A DNA stretch of 7,526 bases from an uncultured Actinoplanes sp. (lineage in GTDB: Bacteria; Actinomycetota; Actinomycetes; Mycobacteriales; Micromonosporaceae). Below, in pieces: positions 1 through 5,580 of the stretch. The stretch covers positions 1 to 7,526 of the forward strand of contig CAKUMG010000255.1 of NCBI GenBank assembly GCA_934667465.1, read 5' to 3'. A program made the position numbers and the translations under genes. The notes below the pieces were generated by a model, which was given only the letters and a program-made list of their open reading frames with translations, ran no database searches and had not been told where the DNA came from. Position 1 is the stretch's first letter, and every line of letters begins with the position of its first letter.

Positions 1-130
1 GGCGATGGTGCAGGTCGAGTGGGAATACCTCGACAGCTTCGGCAACGCGGTGCCGGGGGAGAGCTACCGCTACCTGCTGCGCTCCGACGCGAGCGGCCCG
101 CGCATCACCACGGTGATCGCGACCCGCTGA
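1..130 (+). CDS. C-terminal fragment of an unidentified protein (possibly NTF2/SnoaL-like)
   Basis: An open frame runs in from the left edge (codons from position 2) and stops at TGA 128-130, giving the last 42 residues, beginning AMVQVEWEYLDSFGNAV and ending RITTVIATR. Third codon positions are mostly G or C, as in the neighbouring genes, so it is probably coding. The alternating strand pattern (VQVEWEYLD, then YRYLLR, then RITTVIATR) resembles the last beta strands of small NTF2/SnoaL-like cone-fold proteins. That is an impression from a short piece, not a firm assignment. The start lies outside the window. The pullulanase begins only 31 bases downstream on the same strand, so the two may share a transcript. 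Confidence 0.5.
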   Translation, partial: AMVQVEWEYLDSFGNAVPGESYRYLLRSDASGPRITTVIATR

Positions 131-161
131 AAATGACGGACCCCGGTGCCATCATGGCCGG

Positions 162-3100
162 GTGACTACAGAGATCGCGCCGGCCCGCCCGCAATGGCTC
201 GTCGTGCACCACGAACGCGACGACCGGGTGCTCTACGCGTGGGGCGACGTCGCCGCGGTCACCGACTGGCCGCACGGACACCCCTTCGCCGGCGAGGACG
301 CGTACGGCCGCTTCGCCTTCGTCCGTCTCGCCGAGGACGCCCGCGACGTCGGCTTCCTGGTCGTCGGCCCCGGCGGGGTCAAGGACGTCGAGCAGGACCG
401 CCACGTCGACCCCGCGGTGACACCGGAGATCTGGTTGCGGGCCGGCGATCCGGAGATCCGCACCACTGCTCCGGGTTCGCCGGAGGTCCCCGAGGGCTTC
501 GCGATCCTGCACTACCGGCGCCCCGGCGGCAACTACGACGGCTGGGGCGTGCACGCGTGGGAGGGCACCCCGGTCAAGCCGCGGTGGGGCAAGCCCCTGA
601 TGCCGTACGCGTGGGATGCCTTCGGGGCGATCTTCCGCGTGCCCACCCGCCCGGACGCGGCGGGCATCCGCTTCGTCATCCACCGCGGCGACCGCAAGGA
701 CCTGCCCGACGACCAGCGCCTCGACCTGAGCATCGCCCGCGAGGCGTGGCTGATCGCGGAAGACCCCGCTCCGGTACGGCCGGACGTGCGCTCGCTGGGA
801 CCGGAGCTTGACCCGGCCCGGGCGCTCGCGGTCTTCGTCGACCGGACCACGATCGCGCTGCCGCCCCACCTGGCGGACCGGGCGGCCACGTTCGCCCTGC
901 TCGCCGCGCCCCACGGCGACCTGCGCCGCGACGGCGACGAGCTCACCGGCGAGCGGACCGTGCTGCCGCTGACCCCGCGCCCCGGCGGGCTGTTCCAGGC
1001 CCAGAGCCGGGCGCTGCCGCACCTGCGCGCCTACCGGGCGTTCGCCGTCCCGGAGCTCGGCGACGACGCGCTCGGGCACCTGCTGCGCGGCCAGCTGCTG
1101 GTGGCAGGGCACGACCTGGCCGGGCGGATCGCCGCGCTGACCGCGGTGCAACTGCCCGGGGTGCTCGACGACCTGTACGCGGACGCCGCCGACGCCCCGC
1201 TCGGCGTGCAGCTCGACGGCGAGAAGCCGCGGCTGTCGGTGTGGGCGCCGACCGCCCGTACCGTCGCGGTGGAGATCTCCCGCACCCCCGGCGACGACGA
1301 GCCGAAGGTCGTGGCGATGGACCGCGACCCGGCCACCGGGGTGTGGAGCGCCACGCTCAAGCGCAAGTGGATCGGGCGCTACTACCGTTACCGCGTCGAG
1401 GTGTGGCACCCCGCCGCGCAGCGCATCGTCACCACTGTGGTCACCGACCCGTACGCGCTGTCGCTGTCGGCCGACTCCACCCACAGCCAGCTCGTCGACC
1501 TCGACGACGAGCGCCTGCAGCCGCCCGGCTGGCACACCCAGGCCCGGCCGCAGCCGATCCCGCCCGCCCGCGCCCAGATCGCCGAAGTCCACGTGCGCGA
1601 CTTCTCCATCGCCGACAGCACCGTGCCCGAGGCCCACCGCGGCACCTACCTCGCGTTCACCTGCGACGACTCCGCCGGCATGCGGCACCTGCGCGCGCTC
1701 GCCGAGTCCGGGCTGACCCACGTGCACCTGCTGCCCGCCTACGACTTCGCGACCGTCCCCGACCGGCGCGCCGACCAGGCCGTGCCCCAGTGTGCGCTGT
1801 CGGCGTTCCCCGGCGACTCGCCCGAGCAGCAGCGCGCCGTCATGGCCGTGGCCGGCACCGACGGCTTCAACTGGGGCTACGACCCGTGGCACTACACGAC
1901 GCCGGAGGGCAGCTACGCCACCGAACCGGCAGGCCACGCCCGCATCCTGGAGTTCCGCCGCATGGTCGCCGCCCTGCACGGCGCCGGGCTGCGCGTGGTC
2001 ATGGACGTCGTCTACAACCACACCATGGCCGACGGGCTCGCCCCGTTCAGCGTCCTCGACCGGATCGTGCCCGGCTACTACCACCGGCTGCTCGGCGACG
2101 GCACCGTCGCCGAGTCCACCTGCTGCTCCAACACCGCCCCCGAGCACGCGATGATGGGCCGCCTGGTCGTCGACTCCCTGCTGACCTGGGCCCGGCACTA
2201 CCACGTCGACGGGTTCCGCTTCGACCTCATGGGCCACCACCCGCGCGCCAACATCCTGGCCGCGCAGGCCGCACTCGGCGACGACATCCTGCTCTACGGC
2301 GAGGGCTGGAACTTCGGCGAGATCGCCTCCGACGCCCGCTTCACCCAGGCCACCCAGGTCCACCTGGCCGGCACCGGCGTCGGCACCTTCGACGACCGGC
2401 TGCGCGACGCGGTCCGCGGTGACGGCACCACACCGGGCTTTGCCGGCGGGCTGGGCGCTGATCTGCCCCTCGAGGTGCACGACCGGCTCAAGGTGGGGCT
2501 GTCCGGCGCCCTGGCCACCTACCGCTTCACCACCTCCACCGGCGAGGAACACGCCGGCGCCGCCGTCGACTACCACGGCTCACCCAGCGGTTACGCGGCC
2601 GCGCCCGGCGAATGCATCACCTACGTCGACGCCCACGACAACGAGATCCTCTACGACGCGCTCGCGTTCACGCTGCCCCGGGACCTGCCGATCGCCGACC
2701 GGGCCCGGATGCAGATCCTCGCCCTGTCGTTCGTGACCCTCGGCCAGGGCGCCGGCTTCTTCGCCCTCGGCAGCGAACGACTGCGCTCCAAGTCCCTGGA
2801 CCGCAACTCCTACAACTCCGGCGACTGGTTCAACCAGATCCGCTGGGACCCGGCCGCCGGCAACGGCTTCGGCATCGGCCTGCCCCCGGCGTCGGAGAAC
2901 GAGGACCAGTGGGACCGCGCCCGCCCGCTGCTCGCCGACCCGTCGCTCGTCCCGCCGTCCGAGATCGCAGCGCTTCGCCGAGCTGCTGCGGATCCGCCGC
3001 TCCACCCCGGTCTTCGGCCTGCCCACCGCCGAGGAGGTCCAGCGGCGGCTGACCTTCCCGCTCGGCGGACCGTCCGAGACGCCGGGCGTGCTGGTCATGT

Positions 3101-3336
3101 GCCTGGACGGGACCGGCCTCGACCCGCGCTGGAGCACGGTGGTCGTGGTCTTCAACGCCACCGGCTCGGCCACCACCCAGACCGTCCCGGCGCTGGCCGG
3201 CGTGCCGCTGACCCTGCACCCGGATCTTGTCGCGTCGGCGGATCCGCTGCTGCGTACGGCCGCTGCCGACCCGGCGGCGGGGGAGCTGACGGTGCCGGCG
3301 CGCTCGGTCGCGGTCTACGTCGCCGAGCTGCCCTGA
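162..3336 (+). CDS. pulA: Type I pullulanase (GH13 debranching enzyme), frame broken near 2967
   Basis: Hydrolyses alpha-1,6 branch points in pullulan, glycogen or limit dextrins. Domains by residue: CBM41-like starch-binding modules at about 11-110 and 113-208 (the second starts [16 protein letters not shown]), an N2-type region to about 345, CBM48 at about 347-450 (LSVWAPTA), then the GH13 barrel to about 930. Visible motifs are FNWGYDP (569-575; consensus YNWGYDP), DVVYNH (615-620), GFRFD with nucleophile D688, YGEGWN with acid/base E714, and DAHDN with D826, plus the family-typical CCSNTAPEH around 654. No signal peptide or membrane segment is visible, which suggests a cytoplasmic enzyme. 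The start is GTG 162, without a good Shine-Dalgarno. The frame changes near 2967: the original frame runs on as non-homologous sequence to 3374, whereas the family-like C-terminal beta domain ([19 protein letters not shown]... to VAVYVAELP) is in the +1 frame and stops at 3336. Repaired, the protein is about 1057 residues, normal for the family. The catalytic domain is intact, so activity may survive. Confidence 0.92.
2961..2976 (+). other. Frameshift site in pulA
   Basis: Reading in the start frame gives PPSEIAA then LRRAAAD, which no longer resembles pullulanase. Skipping to the next frame gives [19 protein letters not shown], typical of the linker into the C-terminal domain. The 8-base string TCGCAGCG occurs once here (2965-2972). 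Two tandem copies would restore one continuous frame reading [13 protein letters not shown], so loss of one 8-base copy, biological or by assembly, is the simplest explanation. I see no slippery heptamer that would suggest programmed frameshifting. Confidence 0.8.
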
Positions 3337-3387
3337 CCGGGTTCGCTCGTCGCGCACCACGCACATGCGGCTGACACGCACGCCTTG

Positions 3388-3404
3388 CACGGAACGTCAC
3401 GGAA
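3388..3404 (+). repeat. Direct repeat CACGGAA x2, 10-base period
   Basis: CACGGAA occurs at 3388-3394 and again at 3398-3404, separated by CGT. The period is 10 bases, about one helical turn, so both copies would face the same side of the DNA. The pair is flanked by complementary arms GCCTT (3382-3386) and AAGGC (3403-3407). It lies about 135 bases upstream of the AraC-family start and could be an operator, but nothing links a specific protein to it. Confidence 0.4.
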
Positions 3405-3411
3405 GGCTGAC

Positions 3412-3435
3412 GCTTCGTTTTCCGGAGGGTGAAGC
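3412..3435 (+). repeat. Short inverted repeat GCTTC-N14-GAAGC
   Basis: GCTTC at 3412-3416 and GAAGC at 3431-3435 are perfect reverse complements, 14 bases apart. The arms are too short and the loop too long for a convincing terminator. A dyad binding site in the upstream region of the regulator is possible. Chance occurrence in 200 bases is also quite possible. Confidence 0.25.
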
Positions 3436-3525
3436 ACGTATGGTGAGGTGCGGGACACTTCGAGTACGCGCACCGCGACATCCTGCCCGCCACACCCTGC
3501 GGCACCGAACCTGCGCCGACGGCAG

Positions 3526-3531
3526 AGGAGG
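3526..3531 (+). promoter_or_regulatory. Strong Shine-Dalgarno of the AraC-family gene
   Basis: AGGAGG lies 5 bases before ATG 3537. It decides the start: the next in-frame ATG (codon 11) has no comparable ribosome-binding sequence. Confidence 0.85.
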
Positions 3532-3536
3532 GCGCG

Positions 3537-4499
3537 ATGACCACCCCGACGCGCACCAGCGTCGCCATGACCGACCCGGCGCAGGTGCACGCCCTGTTGC
3601 GCGACTCCTACGCCGACAACCATCTGCGCGTCGGCGGTGGCGACCTGAGCGACTTCCATTTCCGGCACAGCCGGTGGGACGCCGGGCCGATGTACGTCGA
3701 GCAGACGTCCAACACGCTGACCGTCGAGCTGGACGTGCATCCCGTGGACGCGGTGTGGATCTGCGCGGTCCTCCGATCGACGATCGAGGTTGAGGTCGAG
3801 GGTGTTTCCCGGCAGTACGCGGCCGGCGACGTCTTCCTGGCAACGCCACCCGGTATGCCCTACCGGTCCCGGTGCCACGGCATGAGCACCGGCAGCGTAG
3901 GGCTGGACGTGAAGGTCTTCGCCGACGTCACCGGCGAGCAGGACTTCGACCCGATGAGCCGGCTGCGCCTGGATCCGATGCCGCCGGACGCCGCACGATA
4001 CTGGCGCCAGACCGTCGACTTCGTCGCCCACTCCGTGCTCGGCAACCCTGAAGCAGCGGCCAACCCGCTCCTCGTCGGTAGCGCGCAGCGGTTGCTCGCG
4101 GCCACCGCGCTGCACGGCTACGGCCTCGAGCCGCCCGAGACCGCGGACGTCCGCCGTGACGCCACACCCGCGTCGGTGCGCCGCGCCGTCGCGTTCATCG
4201 AGGCCGGCCCCGACCTGGATCTCAGCGTCGCCGACATCGCCCGCGCCGGCCGCGTCTCCGTCCGCACCCTGCAACTGGCGTTCCGCCGGCATTTGAACAC
4301 CACCCCCATGCGCTACCTGCGCCGCGTCCGGCTCGATCTCGCCCGCACCGACCTGCACGCCGCGCACCCGGCGGACGGCACCACCGTCACCGACGTCGCG
4401 AGGCGCTGGGGCTACGCCGACCTGAGCCGCTTCGCCGCCGACTACCGCACCGTCTACGGCGAACACCCTCACGTCACCTTGCGACGGCTGAGCACGTGA
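3537..4499 (+). CDS. AraC-family transcriptional regulator
   Basis: A 320-residue DNA-binding regulator, a usual length for the family. Residues about 45-180 form an AraC-binding-like (cupin-type) sensor half, seen in the strand-rich stretch VWICAVLRSTIEVEVEG followed by YAAGDVFLATPPGMPY (about 73-109). The C-terminal HTH_18 domain spans about 208-318. Its first helix-turn-helix is LSVADIARAGRVSVRTLQLAF (229-249), followed by the typical TTPMRYLRRVRLDLAR. Its second is TVTDVARRWGYADLSRFAADYR (283-304), followed by VYGEHP. Both helices are well conserved, so DNA binding is expected. The ligand and targets are unknown. It lies 200 bases after pulA and 146 bases before the GAF-ANTAR gene on the same strand, so it may be its own transcription unit. 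Regulation of a neighbour is possible, but no operator is proved. Confidence 0.93.
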   Translation: MTTPTRTSVAMTDPAQVHALLRDSYADNHLRVGGGDLSDFHFRHSRWDAGPMYVEQTSNTLTVELDVHPVDAVWICAVLRSTIEVEVEGVSRQYAAGDVFLATPPGMPYRSRCHGMSTGSVGLDVKVFADVTGEQDFDPMSRLRLDPMPPDAARYWRQTVDFVAHSVLGNPEAAANPLLVGSAQRLLAATALHGYGLEPPETADVRRDATPASVRRAVAFIEAGPDLDLSVADIARAGRVSVRTLQLAFRRHLNTTPMRYLRRVRLDLARTDLHAAHPADGTTVTDVARRWGYADLSRFAADYRTVYGEHPHVTLRRLST

Positions 4500-4521
4500 T
4501 GCGTCTGTCGGCTCACGGCAG

Positions 4522-4546
4522 CGCGGTGCGTTATATGCGCATCGCG
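4522..4546 (+). terminator. GC-rich hairpin 22 bases after the AraC-family stop
   Basis: CGCGGTGCG (4522-4530) pairs with CGCATCGCG (4538-4546): nine pairs including one G-U, around the 7-base loop TTATATG. It follows the regulator stop at 4499 and could end that transcript. There is no T-run after it, which is common for actinobacterial terminators. It could instead be a leader structure of the next gene. Its centre also contains the palindrome ATGCGCAT (4535-4542). Confidence 0.5.
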
Positions 4547-4556
4547 GTGGTGCGTT
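4525..4556 (+). repeat. Direct repeat GGTGCGTT x2, 24 bases apart
   Basis: GGTGCGTT occurs at 4525-4532 and 4549-4556, 24 bases start to start. AraC-family proteins often bind direct half-sites about two helical turns apart, and the adjacent gene encodes such a protein, so this is a candidate operator. The first copy overlaps the hairpin arm at 4522-4530, so structure and repeat may not be independent signals. Confidence 0.35.
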
Positions 4557-4575
4557 CCGGCCGGTAGCCGGGTAT
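4552..4575 (+). promoter_or_regulatory. Candidate stress-sigma (SigB/SigF-type) promoter
   Basis: GCGT (4552-4555), 14 bases, then GGGTAT (4570-4575). This fits the GNNT-N14-16-GGGTAC/T pattern described for SigB-type promoters in Streptomyces. Transcription would start near 4582, about 65 bases before the GAF-ANTAR start. The GNNT half is weak evidence because it is degenerate; the GGGTAT half is the specific part. The neighbouring partner-switching gene makes this reading more plausible. Confidence 0.4.
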
Positions 4576-4584
4576 GCACCCGGC
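4567..4584 (+). repeat. Perfect inverted repeat (7-bp stem, 4-base loop)
   Basis: GCCGGGT (4567-4573) and ACCCGGC (4578-4584) are perfect reverse complements around ATGC. As RNA it would be a stable hairpin, as DNA a dyad operator. It includes the GGGTAT of the candidate promoter. It is the second of two hairpins in the leader of an ANTAR-protein gene. Confidence 0.55.
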
Positions 4585-4631
4585 GCGCCAGAATGACAGT
4601 GAAGTCCTTTCGTCCCTGCCTCGCTGACCCC

Positions 4632-4636
4632 AGGAG
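4632..4636 (+). promoter_or_regulatory. Shine-Dalgarno of the GAF-ANTAR gene
   Basis: AGGAG lies 9 bases before GTG 4646. This supports GTG 4646 as the start. ATG 4593 upstream is in a different frame and does not lead into the GAF-ANTAR protein. Confidence 0.75.
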
Positions 4637-4645
4637 CGTGTTGTC

Positions 4646-5341
4646 GTGGTCTCTCCCGACGCCGACGTGCTGGCCGGCCTCGCCCGGCAGCTCAGCGCGC
4701 AACCGGACCTCGACACCCTCTGGGAACGGCTTGTGCAGGCCGCAGTGTCGCAGGTCGACGGGGCAGAGCACGCAAGCATCACCCTGCTGTCGCGCAAGTC
4801 GGTCTCGACCCCGGTCGTGACCAGCGAGCTGGTCCGCCGGGCCGACGAGCAGCAATACCTCCTCGGCGAGGGACCGTGCCTGAGCGCGGCCCTGCACCGC
4901 GAACCGGTCGTCCGGGTCGACGACCTACCGGCCGACCCTCGATGGCCGCACTTCGCCGAAGCCGCCGCCGGACTCGGCATCCGGTCCGTGCTGTCCTACC
5001 AGCTCCACACGGCCACCGGCACCATCGGCGCCCTCAACGTCTATGCCGCGCAGCACAACGCCTTCACCGAGGAATCCGTGCGCACCGGGCAGTTGCTGGC
5101 CACGCACGCCGCCCTGGCCGCCGCCGCATCCATCGAGAAGGCGAGCCTGCGCTCTGCCCTGCGCTCCCGGGACATCATCGGTCAGGCCAAGGGCATCCTC
5201 ATGAACCGCTACACGATCAGCGCCGAGCAGGCGTTCGACCTGCTGGTCGACGCCTCCCAGACCACCAACCGCAAGCTCAGGGACGTCGCCGCCACCCTCA
5301 CCGAGACCGGCGAACTCGGCACCGGCAGGCCACACCGGTGA
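4646..5341 (+). CDS. GAF and ANTAR domain-containing protein (putative RNA-binding antiterminator)
   Basis: A 231-residue protein. The GAF sensor domain covers about residues 5-160, with the family-typical LLGEGPCLSAAL (72-83), DPRWPHF (97-103) and SVLSYQL...GTIGALNVYA (114-134). An ANTAR domain follows at about 165-220: LRSRDIIGQAKGILMNRYTI (172-191), then AFDLLVDASQTTNRKLRDVA. ANTAR proteins bind paired RNA hairpins and prevent transcription termination; GAF domains sense small ligands or redox state. This GAF-ANTAR arrangement is common in actinobacteria. It is probably soluble and cytoplasmic. The gene is preceded by two hairpins and a candidate stress promoter, and its stop overlaps the start of a small ORF (GTGA 5338-5341). 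The ligand is unknown. A phosphoacceptor receiver domain is absent, so control is probably by ligand or protein partner. Confidence 0.93.
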   Translation: MVSPDADVLAGLARQLSAQPDLDTLWERLVQAAVSQVDGAEHASITLLSRKSVSTPVVTSELVRRADEQQYLLGEGPCLSAALHREPVVRVDDLPADPRWPHFAEAAAGLGIRSVLSYQLHTATGTIGALNVYAAQHNAFTEESVRTGQLLATHAALAAAASIEKASLRSALRSRDIIGQAKGILMNRYTISAEQAFDLLVDASQTTNRKLRDVAATLTETGELGTGRPHR

Positions 5342-5580
5342 CCGGAGATCCGCTGAGCCTCGCCGCCGGCCGGCGGCCCCTACGCGTGAGCACTACCTCG
5401 TTCCGGGCAGGACCGGCGACCCTGCGCCGGCTCCGCGGCCACGTCCCGGGCAGCGACCGCCCCGACCGGTACGAACACGACATCATCGCCCGGGCCCTCA
5501 ACGACGCCTTCGTCGAACGCGGCCACGGCCACCCTGTCGCCCACCACTTCGGACCGGCCGGTGGTGCGGCACGTCAGTGA
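5338..5580 (+). CDS. Small hypothetical protein (80 aa), translationally coupled to the GAF-ANTAR gene
   Basis: Begins at GTG 5338, which overlaps the preceding TGA as GTGA, and ends at TGA 5578-5580. A shorter 64-residue product from GTG 5386 is the alternative. I do not recognise a family. The middle (about 23-67) looks like a genuine protein: basic ATLRRLRGHVPG, then acidic and helical DRPDRYEHDIIARALNDAFVERGHGHPVAHHF. Third-position G+C is about 80% overall and higher in this central part, which favours coding. There is no membrane segment or signal peptide. The overlap implies translational coupling with the GAF-ANTAR protein and perhaps a shared job. Against it: the ends are low-complexity, and the 3' end contains a hairpin that may serve the opposite gene as a terminator. 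Confidence 0.5.
   Translation: MTGDPLSLAAGRRPLRVSTTSFRAGPATLRRLRGHVPGSDRPDRYEHDIIARALNDAFVERGHGHPVAHHFGPAGGAARQ
5542..5566 (-). terminator. Candidate terminator hairpin at the convergent gene junction
   Basis: CACCAC (5542-5547) pairs with GTGGTG (5561-5566), and inside this, after a two-base TT bulge, CGG (5550-5552) pairs with CCG (5558-5560) around loop ACCGG. It starts 7 bases beyond the stop codon of the minus-strand gene, a good position for its terminator. It has no T-run. It lies within the last codons of the small plus-strand ORF. Confidence 0.4.

Larger units (their letters stand above)
3337..3536 (+). other. Intergenic region between pulA and the AraC-family gene
   Basis: About 200 bases without a supported gene. 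It holds a 7-base direct repeat (3388-3404), a 5-base inverted repeat GCTTC/GAAGC (3412-3435) and, at its end, the Shine-Dalgarno of the regulator. No clear intrinsic terminator for pulA and no confident -35/-10 pair can be picked out by eye, though a promoter for the regulator probably lies here. An open frame from 3365 to 3793 crosses the region but shows no recognisable protein and overlaps the regulator in another frame. Confidence 0.6.

Noticed and set aside
1241..2422. 393-aa plus-strand frame inside pulA
   Set aside because: Arginine- and proline-rich out-of-frame translation of the pullulanase coding sequence, with no domain.
105..2576. 823-aa open frame on the minus strand opposite pulA
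   Set aside because: Very long antisense frames are expected opposite GC-rich genes. The translation is low-complexity (rich in G, V, R, A, H, Q), has no recognisable domain, and pulA on the other strand is clearly real.
2961..2985. Programmed ribosomal frameshift in pulA
   Set aside because: No slippery heptamer is visible, and pullulanases are not known to use frameshifting. A repeat-copy loss fits better.
3391..3419. ECF-type promoter GGAAC ... CGTT ahead of the AraC-family gene
   Set aside because: The spacing is 20 bases, longer than the usual 16-18, and both elements are short enough to occur by chance.
3315..4472. 385-aa open frame on the minus strand opposite the AraC-family gene
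   Set aside because: Antisense shadow of a well-supported gene, with biased composition and no recognisable motif.
4593..4820. 75-aa plus-strand frame starting at ATG 4593
   Set aside because: No ribosome-binding site, wrong frame for the GAF-ANTAR protein, and it overlaps most of the real gene's start region with Arg/Ser/Pro-rich sequence.
5553..5562. Perfect 10-base palindrome ACCGGCCGGT
   Set aside because: Made only of CCGG-type sequence that is common at this GC content. It has no loop of its own and is better explained as part of the hairpin at 5542-5566.
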